A stretch of DNA of 64,000 nucleotides. Source: Hathewaya histolytica (lineage in GTDB: Bacteria > Bacillota > Clostridia > Clostridiales > Clostridiaceae). The position numbers and the translations under genes are program-made. The stretch is from positions 868,001 through 932,000 of the forward strand of contig NZ_LR590481.1 of assembly GCF_901482605.1 (NCBI RefSeq), in the 5' to 3' direction. The notes below the pieces were generated by a model. It ran no database searches, was not told the DNA's origin, and worked only from the letters and a program-made list of their open reading frames with translations. Each line of letters begins with the position of its first letter. The stretch's first letter is position 1. This document shows positions 1-10,187 of the stretch, piece by piece.

Positions 1-887
1 CAGTAGAGGAATTAAATGAAATTTTAGATTTTGCACAAAGAATTATTGAAGATCCAGAAAAATATGCTCACATCTGTGATGGTAAAATATTAGCCACTCT
101 TTTTTATGAGCCAAGCACAAGAACTAGATTAAGCTTTGAAGCTGCTATGCTAAGACTTGGTGGTAAAGTATTAGGATTCTCAGAGGCTAAATCTAGCTCA
201 GCTGCAAAGGGTGAAAGTGTTGCAGACACTATAAGAACCATTGAATGCTATGCAGACATAGCAGCTATGAGACATCCAAAAGAGGGCGCACCTAAAATCG
301 CATCTATGCATTCACAAATGCCAGTTATCAATGCTGGAGACGGTGGACATCAACATCCAACTCAAACATTAACAGATTTACTTACTATACGCTCTTTAAA
401 AGGAGAACTTTCAAATTTAACTATAGGTTTATGTGGAGATTTAAAATTTGGAAGAACTGTACATTCACTAATTAAAGCCATGTCAAGATATAAAAATAAT
501 AAATTCATACTTATTTCACCAAAAGAGTTAAGAATACCAGATTATATTAGGGAAGAAGTTCTTAAGAAGAATAATCTAGAATTTAAAGAAGTTGAAAGAA
601 TAGAAGATGTTATAGAGGAAGTAGACATACTATACATGACTAGGGTACAACGAGAGAGATTCTTTAATGAAGAAGAGTACATAAGATTAAAAGATTGTTA
701 CGTACTAGATGTAGCCAAAATGAAAGATGCAAAGAAGAATATGATAGTTATGCATCCATTACCAAGAGTAAATGAAATTTCACAGGAAGTAGATAAGGAT
801 TCTAGGGCAGCATATTTTAAACAAGCTAAGTATGGTATGTTTGTTAGAATGGCTTTAATTGCAAAACTTTTGGGGGTGGATAAATAA
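1..887 (+). CDS. pyrB: Aspartate carbamoyltransferase catalytic subunit (5' end outside window)
   Basis: Catalytic chain that condenses carbamoyl phosphate with aspartate, the first committed step of pyrimidine synthesis. The frame is open from base 3 with no start inside the window, so only the N-terminus is missing. The carbamoyl-phosphate motif [13 protein letters not shown] is encoded near bases 105-143, upstream of the first in-frame ATG at 147, so that ATG is not the start. [12 protein letters not shown] and [11 protein letters not shown] are the other family signatures. The stop (885-887) overlaps the pyrI start by one base (TAATG), which suggests translational coupling of the two subunits. 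First gene of the visible pyr operon. Confidence 0.96.
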   Translation, partial: VEELNEILDFAQRIIEDPEKYAHICDGKILATLFYEPSTRTRLSFEAAMLRLGGKVLGFSEAKSSSAAKGESVADTIRTIECYADIAAMRHPKEGAPKIASMHSQMPVINAGDGGHQHPTQTLTDLLTIRSLKGELSNLTIGLCGDLKFGRTVHSLIKAMSRYKNNKFILISPKELRIPDYIREEVLKKNNLEFKEVERIEDVIEEVDILYMTRVQRERFFNEEEYIRLKDCYVLDVAKMKDAKKNMIVMHPLPRVNEISQEVDKDSRAAYFKQAKYGMFVRMALIAKLLGVDK

Positions 888-1309
888 TGTTAGCTATAAA
901 TCCAATTAAAAGAGGAATAGTAATTGACCATATAAAAGCAGGACTAGGTATGAAAATATTTTATTATCTAGGCCTTGATAAGGTAGAGTTTCCGGTAGCC
1001 TTAATTATGAATGTGCATAGTGGAAAAAATGTTAGGAAAGACATTATAAAAATAGAAAATAGGTTAGATGTAGATTTAGCTGCTCTAGGCTTTATAGACC
1101 CAGGTATTACTATTGACTTAATTGAGGATGAAAAAGTTGTAGAGAAAGTAAAGCCTCAGTTACCAAATGAAATTGAGAATGTAATTAAGTGCAATAATCC
1201 AAGATGTATAACTTCTGTAGAACAAGAAATATCTCATAAGTTTTATTTAGTAGATAGAGAAAATGGAACCTATAGATGTGAATATTGCGATGAGGTATAC
1301 AAGCTTTAA
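887..1309 (+). CDS. pyrI: Aspartate carbamoyltransferase regulatory subunit
   Basis: 140-residue regulatory chain that binds nucleotide effectors and holds the catalytic trimers together through a zinc domain. The C-terminal zinc ligands are visible as Cys102, Cys107, Cys131 and Cys134 (C-x4-C then C-x2-C). The N-terminal half carries the usual [11 protein letters not shown] start of the family. The start overlaps the pyrB stop, so the two chains are probably made in equal amounts. Its presence means the enzyme is a class B ATCase of the allosteric E. coli type, unlike the PyrI-less enzyme of Bacillus. Confidence 0.96.
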   Translation: MLAINPIKRGIVIDHIKAGLGMKIFYYLGLDKVEFPVALIMNVHSGKNVRKDIIKIENRLDVDLAALGFIDPGITIDLIEDEKVVEKVKPQLPNEIENVIKCNNPRCITSVEQEISHKFYLVDRENGTYRCEYCDEVYKL

Positions 1310-1358
1310 AAGTATAATACCCATGGCTAGAATTTAGAATAAATCGAGGTGAGCATGT

Positions 1359-2540
1359 ATGGAACTATTAATCAAGAATGTGAAAATGGTAAGTGCAGAG
1401 GGGAATTTTGAGGGTGACCTTTATATAGAGGATGGAATCATAAAAGAAGTAGGCATAGGTTTAAAAAGAGACTGTGAGATAGTAGAAGGAAACGGAAATA
1501 CATTAATGCCTTCTTTTGTAGATATGCATTGTCACTTTAGAGACCCAGGATATACATTTAAAGAGGACTTAGAAAGTGGTTCTAAAGCAGCTGTTAGAGG
1601 TGGATACACTCAGGTTAACTTAATGGCAAACACAAACCCAATTTGCAGTGACATGGACACCTTTAACTATGTAATAGAAAAGGGCAGGAAATTAAATATA
1701 ACAGATATAAATCAAATAGTATCAGCCACAAAAGATATGAGTGGACAAAGTATAGATCACTTAGAGCATTTAACAGAAGAGGTTAAGTTCATATCTGATG
1801 ATGGAGTAGGAGTAAATTCAGATAAGATTATGTATGATGTAATGATGAAAGCTAATGAAAAAAATCTTACATTAATATCTCATGCAGAAACTCTTACATT
1901 TTCGAATATAGATATGAGGCTTGCGGAAAATATGATGACTTTTAGAGATATAGCACTATGTGAACATACAAAGGCAAAGGTTCATATGGCACATGTAAGC
2001 ACTAAGGAATGTATAGATGCTATAATAAGTGCTAAAAAAAGAGGGGCAAATTTAACCTGTGAGGTAACTCCACATCATTTAGTTTTAGCAAATAGTTCCT
2101 ACAGAGTTAACCCTCCTATTAGGGAAGAATCTGATGTAAATTCTTTAATAGAAGCTATACAAAATGGATATGTAGATTGTATAGCAACCGATCACGCCCC
2201 ACATAGAAAAGAAGATAAAGAAAAAGGTGCACCAGGAATATCTGGTATAGAAACATCATTTTCATTATGTTATACAAAGCTAGTTAGAGGAGGGCATATA
2301 AGTTTAAATAAATTATCAGAACTTATGAGTAAAAATCCTTCTAACATAATGAAATTAAAATCAGGAGAGATAAAACCTGGCTTAAAAGCTAACCTAGTTT
2401 TAATAGATATAGATAAAAAGTATATCATAGATTCAAAGGAGTTTTATTCAAAGGGTAAAAACACACCATTTGATGGAGTTGAAGTTTATGGGGATGTACT
2501 TATGACCATTAAAGATGGAGAAATAAAATATATAAAATAA
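1359..2540 (+). CDS. pyrC: Dihydroorotase
   Basis: Zinc amidohydrolase that cyclises N-carbamoyl-aspartate to dihydroorotate. The metal-binding DMHCHFRDPGYTFKED motif lies at about residues 53-68. Further conserved parts are SHAETLT, HMAHVST and the ATDHAPH motif near residue 277, which supplies the catalytic Asp. The 393-residue length is slightly short of the usual 420-430 but no domain is missing. An AGGTGAG ribosome site precedes the ATG. It lies 49 bases after pyrI with no terminator between, so it belongs to the same transcript. Confidence 0.95.
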   Translation: MELLIKNVKMVSAEGNFEGDLYIEDGIIKEVGIGLKRDCEIVEGNGNTLMPSFVDMHCHFRDPGYTFKEDLESGSKAAVRGGYTQVNLMANTNPICSDMDTFNYVIEKGRKLNITDINQIVSATKDMSGQSIDHLEHLTEEVKFISDDGVGVNSDKIMYDVMMKANEKNLTLISHAETLTFSNIDMRLAENMMTFRDIALCEHTKAKVHMAHVSTKECIDAIISAKKRGANLTCEVTPHHLVLANSSYRVNPPIREESDVNSLIEAIQNGYVDCIATDHAPHRKEDKEKGAPGISGIETSFSLCYTKLVRGGHISLNKLSELMSKNPSNIMKLKSGEIKPGLKANLVLIDIDKKYIIDSKEFYSKGKNTPFDGVEVYGDVLMTIKDGEIKYIK

Positions 2541-2566
2541 CTTTATATTCTCTAGGAGGAGTAAAG

Positions 2567-3433
2567 ATGATAATAGATAGATTGTATGAAAGTGTAGAAA
2601 AAAAAGGTCACGTATGTTTAGGCTTGGATACGGATTTAACATATATACCAGAGTATTACGTTAAAAAGTTTAATTCAATTGGAGATGCAATATTTAATTT
2701 TAATAAGGCTATTATAGATAAAACATTTGATGTAGTTGCTTGTTTTAAAGTTCAAATAGCCTATTATGAAGCTTACGGTATAGAAGGAATTAAGGCATAT
2801 AGCAAAACTTTAAAATATATAAAAGAAAAAGGGGCTTTATCCATAGCTGATATAAAAAGAGGGGATATTTCAAAAACTGCATCTATGTATGCAAAGGCAC
2901 ATTTCACAGGAGCCTTTGAAAGTGATTTCGTAACATTAAATCCATATATGGGAATGGATAGTATAGAACCATATCTAGATTATATAAGAAATTCTGAAAA
3001 GGGAGTATTTGTTCTTATTAGAACTTCAAATAAAGGTGCAGAAGATGTGGAGTATATAGAAACTAAGGCTGGTAGAAGGGTTTATAATGTAGTAGGAGAA
3101 AAGGTTCACAATATGGGATTAGATTATCTAGGCAATTGTGGATACAGTTCCATAGGGGGAGTTGTAGGCTGTACTCATCAAGAAGAGGGAAAAGAAATAA
3201 GAAATACTTTAAATAAAACATTCTTTTTAATACCTGGCTACGGAGTTCAAGGAGGGACAGCTAAGGATGTATCAGTATACTTAAAGAATGGAAATGGTGG
3301 AGTTGTAAACTCATCGAGAGGAATAATTCTAAGCTATAAGAAAAAAGCAGGTGGAGAATTAGAATTTGCAAACTGTGCGAGAGAAGCGGTTATAAAAATG
3401 AGAGACGAAATTTTAAAGGAACTTAGTAAATAA
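2567..3433 (+). CDS. pyrF: Orotidine 5'-phosphate decarboxylase, subfamily 2
   Basis: Decarboxylates OMP to UMP, the last step of the pathway. At 288 residues it is the longer type-2 form found in clostridia and actinobacteria, not the roughly 240-residue Bacillus form. The catalytic region DIKRGDI is at about residue 97, and the phosphate-binding end of the barrel reads LIPGYGVQGG and VNSSRGI. A perfect AGGAGG site sits before the ATG. It is 26 bases downstream of pyrC, inside the operon. Confidence 0.94.
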   Translation: MIIDRLYESVEKKGHVCLGLDTDLTYIPEYYVKKFNSIGDAIFNFNKAIIDKTFDVVACFKVQIAYYEAYGIEGIKAYSKTLKYIKEKGALSIADIKRGDISKTASMYAKAHFTGAFESDFVTLNPYMGMDSIEPYLDYIRNSEKGVFVLIRTSNKGAEDVEYIETKAGRRVYNVVGEKVHNMGLDYLGNCGYSSIGGVVGCTHQEEGKEIRNTLNKTFFLIPGYGVQGGTAKDVSVYLKNGNGGVVNSSRGIILSYKKKAGGELEFANCAREAVIKMRDEILKELSK

Positions 3434-3461
3434 AGCATAGTAATTAAAGGAGTGTATACAC

Positions 3462-4199
3462 TTGATATGTTCTGTAGAAAAGGTACTTTTTAATAGGAAG
3501 ATCGAAGAGGGAATTTACGAAATCGGAATAAAGGGTAATTTTAAAGGGGGTTCTGGCCAATTTTATATGTTAAGACCTGAGGGACAGGGAATATTACTTC
3601 CAAGGCCTATAAGTATTTATGATTTAAAGGAAGATTATATAAGTTTTCTATATGCAGTAGTAGGCCGAGGAACAGAACTAATTAGAAATTTACAAGAGGA
3701 TTCAGATATTCAAATTATGGGTCCTTTGGGGAATGGGTTTAATATAAATGAATTAGAAGGAAAGAAGGTTGCTATGGTAGCAGGAGGCATAGGAATAGCA
3801 CCTTTAGTTTACTTAAGTAAGACCTTAAAAGAATGTGAAATAGATTTTTATGCTGGTTTTAGAGATGTACACTACGCAGTAGATAGTGTTGAACAGTATA
3901 CAAAAAATATTTATATATCTACAGAGCACGGTACAAAAGGACATAAGGGATATATAACTGACATATTACAACCTAATAAGTATGATTTTATAGTTACTTG
4001 TGGGCCTTTAGTTATGATGAAGAAAGTTATTAATATAGGGAAAGAGTTGAATAAGAAAGTTATAGTTTCTATGGAGAATAGAATGGCTTGTGGCCTTGGG
4101 GCTTGCCTTGGGTGTACATGCAATACTAAGGATGGAAATAAGACTACCTGTAAAGAAGGGCCAGTATTCTATGGAGAGGATTTGATGTTTAATGACTAA
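3462..4199 (+). CDS. pyrK: Dihydroorotate dehydrogenase B, electron transfer subunit
   Basis: FAD and [2Fe-2S] subunit that passes electrons from dihydroorotate oxidation to NAD. FAD- and NAD-binding parts ([22 protein letters not shown]) are followed by the iron-sulfur cysteines in [14 protein letters not shown] and a last Cys in [10 protein letters not shown]. The start is a TTG at 3462 behind AAAGGAG; no in-frame ATG fits better. The 3' end overlaps pyrD by 8 bases, as expected for two subunits of one heterotetramer. Confidence 0.94.
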   Translation: MICSVEKVLFNRKIEEGIYEIGIKGNFKGGSGQFYMLRPEGQGILLPRPISIYDLKEDYISFLYAVVGRGTELIRNLQEDSDIQIMGPLGNGFNINELEGKKVAMVAGGIGIAPLVYLSKTLKECEIDFYAGFRDVHYAVDSVEQYTKNIYISTEHGTKGHKGYITDILQPNKYDFIVTCGPLVMMKKVINIGKELNKKVIVSMENRMACGLGACLGCTCNTKDGNKTTCKEGPVFYGEDLMFND

Positions 4200-5088
4200 A
4201 GTTAATATGTGTGGAATAGAATTTAAGAATCCTGTAATAGCTGCTTCTGGAACTTTTGGATTTGGTGAAGAATTCTCAAATATATATGATGTATCTAAAT
4301 TAGGAGGAATATCTTCGAAGGGATTAACTTTAAATAAAAAAGAAGGAAACTATGGATATAGAGTTTTTGAAACAAGTAGCGGAATGATAAATAGTGTTGG
4401 ACTTCAAAATCCAGGCGTAGATGGATTTATAAAAGATTATCTACCTAAGATGGAAACATATAATACAACAATAATAGCAAACTTAGGTGGAGGAACTATA
4501 GAAGATTATGTAGAGGGCGTTAAAAAGTTAAATAATACCTCAGTGCATATGATAGAATTAAATATATCTTGTCCTAATGTTAAAAGTGGTGGAATGGCCT
4601 TTGGAGTAAAGTCTAAGGTTGCATATGATGTAGTAAAAGAGGTTAAAAGGAATTGTACAAAACCTCTAATGGTAAAATTATCACCTAATGCAGAAGATAT
4701 AGTTGATATGGCATGTGCTTGTGTGGATGCAGGAGCCGATGCATTATCATTAGTAAACACTTTTAAAGCACTGGCCATAGATATTAATAAAAAGAAACCA
4801 ATTTTTAATAACATCTGTGCAGGTCTTTCAGGTCCAGCTATAAAACCTATAGCATTAAGAATGGTATACGAGGTATGTAAAATAGTAAATGTACCTGTTA
4901 TGGGACTTGGGGGAATAATGACTACAGAAGATGCTATAGAATTTATTATGGCAGGTGCTACAGCTATACAGGTTGGAACAGCTAATTTTGTAAATCCACG
5001 AGCATCACTTAATATAGTAGAAGGTATAGAAAAATTCATGGAAAGAGAAAATATAAAGAGTTTAGAAGAAATAAAGGGGATAATATAG
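4192..5088 (+). CDS. pyrD: Dihydroorotate dehydrogenase B, catalytic subunit
   Basis: FMN-dependent TIM barrel that oxidises dihydroorotate to orotate, with PyrK passing electrons to NAD. Family signatures are [13 protein letters not shown] near the N-terminus, the active-site region [12 protein letters not shown], and [19 protein letters not shown], the FMN phosphate site. The 298-residue length is normal for the class 1B enzyme. It overlaps pyrK by 8 bases and is followed by pyrE after 13 bases, whose AGGGAGG site lies between the two. Confidence 0.95.
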   Translation: MTKVNMCGIEFKNPVIAASGTFGFGEEFSNIYDVSKLGGISSKGLTLNKKEGNYGYRVFETSSGMINSVGLQNPGVDGFIKDYLPKMETYNTTIIANLGGGTIEDYVEGVKKLNNTSVHMIELNISCPNVKSGGMAFGVKSKVAYDVVKEVKRNCTKPLMVKLSPNAEDIVDMACACVDAGADALSLVNTFKALAIDINKKKPIFNNICAGLSGPAIKPIALRMVYEVCKIVNVPVMGLGGIMTTEDAIEFIMAGATAIQVGTANFVNPRASLNIVEGIEKFMERENIKSLEEIKGII

Positions 5089-5101
5089 GGAGGATAATAT
5101 A

Positions 5102-5671
5102 ATGAATAATATAAATGTAATAGGAATATTAAAAGAAAGTGAAGCATTACTAGATGGACACTTCTTACTTTCTTCAGGAAGACATAGCGATAGATACTGT
5201 CAATGTGCAAAATTACTTCAATATCCAGATAAAGCAGAAAAAGTTTTAAGTGTAGTTTGTGAAAAAGTAAAAGACTTAGACTTTGATATGGTAGTTGGAC
5301 CTGCTATGGGGGGAGTAATAGTTGCATATGAAATGGGTAGACAACTAGGAAAGCCAGCAATATTTACAGAGAGAGTAGAAGGAGAAATGCAACTTAGAAG
5401 AGGTTTTTGTATAGAAAAAGGGAAGAAAGTATTAATTACAGAAGATGTAGTAACTACAGGTAAATCTTCTATGGAGACAGCAAAATTACTAAAAGAATTA
5501 GGAGCAGAGGTTATAGGAATTGCTACTATAGTAAATAGAGGAGTAACAAACTTAGAATTACCAGTATATAGCTGTGTAGAATTAGATATACAAAGCTATG
5601 AAAAAGAAAAATGTCCATTATGTGAAAAGGGTATGGAGTACATAAAGCCGGGAAGTAGAAATATAAAGTAA
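5102..5671 (+). CDS. pyrE: Orotate phosphoribosyltransferase
   Basis: Joins orotate to PRPP to form OMP. The PRPP-binding loop is [14 protein letters not shown] near residues 115-128, and the N-terminal [12 protein letters not shown] segment contacts orotate. At 189 residues it is near the usual length. A CPLC pair near the C-terminus resembles the extra cysteines of the type of OPRTase found in clostridia and archaea. Last gene of the operon; a strong inverted repeat follows at 5717-5820. Confidence 0.94.
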   Translation: MNNINVIGILKESEALLDGHFLLSSGRHSDRYCQCAKLLQYPDKAEKVLSVVCEKVKDLDFDMVVGPAMGGVIVAYEMGRQLGKPAIFTERVEGEMQLRRGFCIEKGKKVLITEDVVTTGKSSMETAKLLKELGAEVIGIATIVNRGVTNLELPVYSCVELDIQSYEKEKCPLCEKGMEYIKPGSRNIK

Positions 5672-5716
5672 AACAATGTTATAAATAAAAATTAAAAAAT
5701 ATTTAAATAAAATAAA

Positions 5717-5820
5717 AGAGCACTTATTTTATAAATTATGGTAAAACCAGACTTTACTTATGGAAAATCTTAGGGTTTATATATAATCAGTTTTACTTAG
5801 GACATAAAATTTAGTGCTCT
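5717..5820. terminator. Bidirectional terminator with a long-armed inverted repeat
   Basis: AGAGCACT at 5717-5724 pairs with AGTGCTCT at 5813-5820, and the arms continue inward through ATTTTAT/ATAAAAT after a short mismatch. The enclosed segment is about 70-90 nt and contains a second possible stem, GGTAAAAC with GTTTTACT. T-rich tracts lie outside on both strands (ATTTTTAT on plus; TTTTATTTTATTT read on minus). It sits between convergent pyrE and pflA and could end both transcripts. The loop is unusually long for an intrinsic terminator. Confidence 0.6.
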
Positions 5821-5853
5821 ATTTTTATAAAGTTATTACAAGGTTTTGTGTTT

Positions 5854-6570
5854 TTACATTATCTTAGATTCTAAGTATTTTTGTAGTTCTTTTGTTTTAT
5901 CCTTATCCATAGGTGGTACATTTTCTAGTTTATAGGGTATGTTTAATTTATCATACTTATGAGCACCTATAGTGTGATAAGGAAGGAGTTCAATCTTTTC
6001 TACATTTTTAATATTCTTTATTATGCTCGCTAATTTATCTAAATGTTCTTTTCCATCAGTTATTCCAGGAACAATTACATGTCTTACCCAGACTTTATTT
6101 TCATGTTCTCTTAATACCTTTAAAAATATGTTTAAGCCATCCATACTATGGTCAGCTAAGTTTCTAAAGCCTTCTTCATCTACGTGCTTTATATCTAGAA
6201 GGACTAAATCTGTATATTTAAGAATTTCATCATAGTACTTTTCTATACCTATTCCTGAAGTGTCTACAGTAGTATGGATACCTTTTTCTCTACATAATTT
6301 TAAACATTGAATTAAAAATTTAGGTTGCATTAAAGGATCCCCACCAGAGAAGGTTACCCCGCCGTTATTTTTAAAATAAGGCTTAAATTTTTCTACTTTA
6401 TTAAGTAATTCTAGAGGGGTATATTCTATTCCTTGTGAGAAATTCCAAGTATCTGGGTTATGGCAATAAGAACATCTTAAAGCGCATCCTTGAAAAAATA
6501 CTACTGTTCTTATACCAGGACCATCTAAAAGTCCCATACTTTCTATAGAGTGAATAAATCCCTTTATCAT
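5854..6570 (-). CDS. pflA: Pyruvate formate-lyase activating enzyme (radical SAM)
   Basis: Radical SAM enzyme that installs the glycyl radical on PflB. The [4Fe-4S] motif CxxxCxxC is seen as GCALRCSYCHNPDTW at about residues 29-43, followed by GGVTFSGGDP, the SAM-binding segment. At 238 residues it has the normal single-domain length without an extra ferredoxin insert. The start ATG follows AGGAGG. It lies downstream of pflB on the same strand, separated by a perfect stem-loop. Confidence 0.95.
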   Translation of the reverse strand: MIKGFIHSIESMGLLDGPGIRTVVFFQGCALRCSYCHNPDTWNFSQGIEYTPLELLNKVEKFKPYFKNNGGVTFSGGDPLMQPKFLIQCLKLCREKGIHTTVDTSGIGIEKYYDEILKYTDLVLLDIKHVDEEGFRNLADHSMDGLNIFLKVLREHENKVWVRHVIVPGITDGKEHLDKLASIIKNIKNVEKIELLPYHTIGAHKYDKLNIPYKLENVPPMDKDKTKELQKYLESKIM

Positions 6571-6592
6571 TTATATAAATCCTCCTAAAAGG

Positions 6593-6623
6593 GGAATAAC
6601 TTATAAAAGTTATAAGTTATTCC
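6593..6623 (-). other. Intercistronic stem-loop between pflB and pflA
   Basis: A perfect 14-bp stem (GGAATAACTTATAA at 6593-6606 against TTATAAGTTATTCC at 6610-6623) with a 3-nt loop. Read on the minus strand it is followed by CCCCTTTTAGGAGG, which is the pflA ribosome site and not a long T tract. It is therefore more likely a stabiliser or partial attenuator that lowers pflA relative to pflB than a full terminator. Confidence 0.6.
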
Positions 6624-6644
6624 TAGGTTTATATTATAATTTAA

Positions 6645-8891
6645 CTACATACAGTCATGGAATGTTCTACTTATAACATCTAATTGTTGTTCACGAGTTA
6701 GTCTGCTGAAATGAACAGCATATCCAGATACTCTAATAGTTAAAGTAGGGTACTTTTCTGGGTGTTCCATAGCATCAAGTAGGGTATCTCTATTTAATAC
6801 GTTTACATTTAAGTGGAATGCACTTTGGCTGAAGTATCCATCAAGCACAGAAACTAAATTATTTATTCTAGTAGCATCATCCTTACCTAAAGTATCAGGT
6901 ACTATAGAGAATGTGTTTGAGATACCGTCTTGGCAGAAATCTTTATATGGTATTTTAGCAACAGAGTTAAGTGATGCTAAAGCCCCATTTTCATCTCTTC
7001 CATGCATTGGATTTGCACCAGGTGCCAAAGGTTCACCTACTTTTCTACCATCTGGAGTAGAACCTGTTTTCTTACCATAAACAACATTTGATGTAATGGT
7101 AAGGGCTGATAATGAGTGGTCAGCATTTCTATAGGTTTCATGCTTTTTAAGTTCATCAGAGAACTTTTTAACTACATATACGGCTAGATCATCAACTCTA
7201 TCATCATCATTTCCGTATTTAGGGAAGTTACCCTCAATATCAAATCCAGTTGTTATGCCTTCTTCATTTCTAATTGGTTTAACTTTTGCATATTTAATTG
7301 CACTTAAAGAGTCTGCAACTACTGATAATCCAGCTATACCGAAAGCCATAAACCTTTTAACCTCAGTGTCATGTAGGGCCATTTGACCAGCTTCATAAGC
7401 GTATTTATCATGCATGTAATGAATTGTATTCATTGTATTTACATAAAGATCGGCAACATATTCCATAACTTTATTAAAGTTACACATAACCTTATCAAAG
7501 TCTAGAACTTTATCCTCCATTTTTGGAATATGAGGTATTACTAATTCTAAGCTTCCATCTTTAGCTCTCTTAACTTCTTCATAACCACCATTAATAGCAT
7601 ATAATAATGATTTAGCAAGGTTAGCTCTAGCACCAAAGAATTGCATTCTCTTACCTATTTCCATAGCAGAAACGCAACAAGCAATACCATAGTCATCGCC
7701 GTATACAGGTCTCATAATATCATCATTTTCATATTGGATTGCATCTGTTTCAATGGACATTTTTGCACAATATTTTTTAAATCCTTCAGGTAATTTTTCA
7801 GACCATAGGACTGTTATATTTGGTTCAGGAGCAGGACCTAAATTAGTTAGGGTATGAAGGAACCTAAATGAAGTTTTAGTAACTAACGGTCTACCATTTA
7901 AGCCTACACCACCAATTGACTCAGTAATCCAAGTTGGATCTCCTGCAAATAGATCATTATATTCTGGAGTTCTAAGATGTCTTATAAGTCTTAATTTAAT
8001 TACGAATTGGTCTATAAGTTCTTGAGCTTCGGCTTCTGTTATTTTTCCATCTCTTAGATCTTTATCTATAAAACAATCTAAGAATGTTGTGGTTCTACCT
8101 AGTGAAGTTGCAGCACCGTTATTTTCTTTTACAGAAGCTAAGTATCCAAGATATACAAATTGAACAGCTTCTCTTGAATCTTTAGCTGGTTCAGATATGT
8201 CTATACCATATGACATAGCCATTTTCTTGATTTCTGCCATTGCCCTTATTTGTTCAGATACTTCTTCTCTTTTTCTTATTAATTCATCAGTAGCAGGACC
8301 TGCGAGATTGTTAAGGTCTTTTTTCTTTTCTTTTATTAAGAAATCCATACCATAAAGAGCTATTCTTCTATAGTCACCTATAATTCTTCCCCTACCATAA
8401 GCATCAGGAAGTCCTGTTAAAAGTCCTACGTGTCTTGCTATTCTAGCTTCTTTTGTATAAGCATCAAATACACCTTGGTTATGAGTTTTTCTATATTTAG
8501 TAAAGTATTTTTTTATATCGCTATTAAGCTCATATCCATATGCTTCAAGGGATTGCTCTACCATTCTTGTACCACCATATGGATTAACAATTCTCTTTAA
8601 AGGCGCGTCAGTTTGAAGGCCTAAAATAACTTCATTATCCTTATCAATATACCCAGGTGCAAAGTTGTTAATACCAGATATTTCATTAGTTTCAATATCA
8701 ATTACGCCCTTTTTTATTTCTTCAATAATTAATTCATGAGATTTTGCCCAAACTTTATCGGTCTTTTCTGTAGTTCCAATTAGGAAGCTATCATCACCCT
8801 CATAAAGATTATAGTTTTTTTGAATAAAGTCTCTAACATTTACTTCCTTTTTCCAAATATCTCCCTTAAAATCTTCCCATTGTTTAAACAT
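6645..8891 (-). CDS. pflB: Formate C-acetyltransferase (pyruvate formate-lyase)
   Basis: Glycyl radical enzyme that splits pyruvate and CoA into acetyl-CoA and formate in fermentation. The glycyl loop RVSGYAV puts the radical on Gly723 of 748 residues, and the catalytic cysteine pair is in the GIACCVSAM segment around residue 410. The start at 8891 is chosen over an upstream TTG at 8909 because AGGAGG lies seven bases before this ATG and the protein then begins [11 protein letters not shown] as in other PflB. Two Rex-like operators lie upstream, which would link expression to NADH level. Confidence 0.96.
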   Translation of the reverse strand: MFKQWEDFKGDIWKKEVNVRDFIQKNYNLYEGDDSFLIGTTEKTDKVWAKSHELIIEEIKKGVIDIETNEISGINNFAPGYIDKDNEVILGLQTDAPLKRIVNPYGGTRMVEQSLEAYGYELNSDIKKYFTKYRKTHNQGVFDAYTKEARIARHVGLLTGLPDAYGRGRIIGDYRRIALYGMDFLIKEKKKDLNNLAGPATDELIRKREEVSEQIRAMAEIKKMAMSYGIDISEPAKDSREAVQFVYLGYLASVKENNGAATSLGRTTTFLDCFIDKDLRDGKITEAEAQELIDQFVIKLRLIRHLRTPEYNDLFAGDPTWITESIGGVGLNGRPLVTKTSFRFLHTLTNLGPAPEPNITVLWSEKLPEGFKKYCAKMSIETDAIQYENDDIMRPVYGDDYGIACCVSAMEIGKRMQFFGARANLAKSLLYAINGGYEEVKRAKDGSLELVIPHIPKMEDKVLDFDKVMCNFNKVMEYVADLYVNTMNTIHYMHDKYAYEAGQMALHDTEVKRFMAFGIAGLSVVADSLSAIKYAKVKPIRNEEGITTGFDIEGNFPKYGNDDDRVDDLAVYVVKKFSDELKKHETYRNADHSLSALTITSNVVYGKKTGSTPDGRKVGEPLAPGANPMHGRDENGALASLNSVAKIPYKDFCQDGISNTFSIVPDTLGKDDATRINNLVSVLDGYFSQSAFHLNVNVLNRDTLLDAMEHPEKYPTLTIRVSGYAVHFSRLTREQQLDVISRTFHDCM

Positions 8892-8978
8892 CAAACTACC
8901 TCCTAACATTTATTTAAATTTATAAACTCTATTTAAAAGCAGGTTAATTGAATAAAAATGTTATATAAAGTAAAGATT

Positions 8979-8996
8979 TTGTTAAAAATTTAATAA
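8979..8996. promoter_or_regulatory. Candidate Rex operator, pflB-proximal
   Basis: TTGTTAAAAATTTAATAA matches the published Rex consensus TTGTTAANNNNTTAACAA at every defined position but one (T for C in the right half). It lies about 90 bases upstream of the pflB start on the minus strand. Rex is the NADH-sensing repressor of fermentation genes in Firmicutes. The match is seen; the regulation is inferred. Confidence 0.55.
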
Positions 8997-9186
8997 AATA
9001 AAGAAAAACATAATTATAAAATAATGAATATTCTATAAAAAATAATATTTTCTGAAATTCAAGTAAATTATACACCATTTGAATCATTTTGTTAATAATA
9101 AATTAAAGAAATATATAAATAAAATTTTAATTATAGATTACTAAATTTTCAAATAATTATAAATAGGTTCAAAACTCTCAATAATA

Positions 9187-9204
9187 ATGTTATTTTTTTA
9201 ACAA
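9187..9204. promoter_or_regulatory. Candidate Rex operator, distal
   Basis: ATGTTATTTTTTTAACAA matches TTGTTAANNNNTTAACAA at 12 of 14 defined positions. It lies about 200 bases from the proximal site in the same intergenic region. It could act on pflB from a distance or on the divergent gene at 9327. Confidence 0.45.
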
Positions 9205-9326
9205 TATTCAAGAGATTTTAATATTTTTTAAATAAATGTATTTTAAGTGTAATATAACTGCTAATTTTAATTATTTGAGTTATAATAATGTATGATAATA
9301 ATACAATTATAGGAGGGGAACTGTAG

Positions 9327-10154
9327 TTGAAAAAACCTAGTGTATTCAGTAAAGATTATGAAAAAAAGATAAAGCAAATAAGGCGTAGGAAAATTATAAT
9401 AGGATTCTTAATATTATTAGGTTTAATCGGTTTGGCAGTGTTTATTATTAAGCCTTCAAAGGTAAAAGGGGATATAACTTCTATTAAAAACATATTTTCA
9501 AGAAGTTCAAAAAAGGAGAAAAAAACAATTGCAGGTAACAAATCTAGTATAGATAGATCATCACAAAATAAAGCGGAGAAAGAAAATAAAAATATAGAAA
9601 AAATTGAGGCTCCTAAAAAAGTAATAAAAGATATAAATATAAAGTTAAATGATCAATTAACTATAAGAGGGAAAATTGAGGAGTTTAAGGGTGATAAAAT
9701 ATTTATTTCAATGAATCCTATAGAAAATATTAATTATGAGCTTAGTAAAGACAAGAAAACTTACTTGATATTTAATGCAAAAAATCAGGATATGTATTTG
9801 GCCAATATAGATGGGAAGGCTACAGATATTACAAGAAGAATTCATTATACTAAAAATAAAAATAAGATTTATAAAGAAAATAAACTTAAGTCATATCCAA
9901 ACTTTATATGGGCTACTAGTCCTAAACTATTTAATGGGAAAGTATTTTATTTAAGTAAATTACCTAACCTTTCTAATAAATATCCTTATTTTGTTTGGGT
10001 TTATGATATAAATATTAATAAACATGAATATTTGAAAGATGCTAGGCTAAGAGGATATGAGGGAAGTTTTGGAGAGATAAAAGAAAACAAATTAGAGATA
10101 ATTTTAAATAAAAATAAGTATCTCGTCTATGAAAATGGTAATATACTAAAATAG
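9327..10154 (+). CDS. Membrane-anchored lysine-rich protein of unknown function
   Basis: 275 residues, not recognised. A basic N-terminus is followed by one hydrophobic segment at about residues 23-43 (IIIGFLILLGLIGLAVFII), then a charged, low-complexity Lys/Glu/Ser linker to about residue 100, and then a beta-rich C-terminal domain with many Tyr and Lys. This is the shape of a single-pass protein with an outside domain. The start is TTG at 9327 behind AGGAGGGG. The next gene follows 33 bases later, so the two may be co-transcribed. Confidence 0.75.
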   Translation: MKKPSVFSKDYEKKIKQIRRRKIIIGFLILLGLIGLAVFIIKPSKVKGDITSIKNIFSRSSKKEKKTIAGNKSSIDRSSQNKAEKENKNIEKIEAPKKVIKDINIKLNDQLTIRGKIEEFKGDKIFISMNPIENINYELSKDKKTYLIFNAKNQDMYLANIDGKATDITRRIHYTKNKNKIYKENKLKSYPNFIWATSPKLFNGKVFYLSKLPNLSNKYPYFVWVYDININKHEYLKDARLRGYEGSFGEIKENKLEIILNKNKYLVYENGNILK

Positions 10155-10187
10155 TTAAACTGAATAAAATAAAAGGTGGTAGCTTTT

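Larger units (their letters stand above)
8892..9326. other. 435-base divergent intergenic region, pflB and the 9327 gene
   Basis: Very AT-rich and with no open frame worth calling. It holds the control region of pflB (minus strand) and of the gene at 9327 (plus strand). Two Rex-like palindromes are listed separately. A half-site TTGTTAATAA occurs near 9090. No riboswitch-like structure was recognised. Confidence 0.6.
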
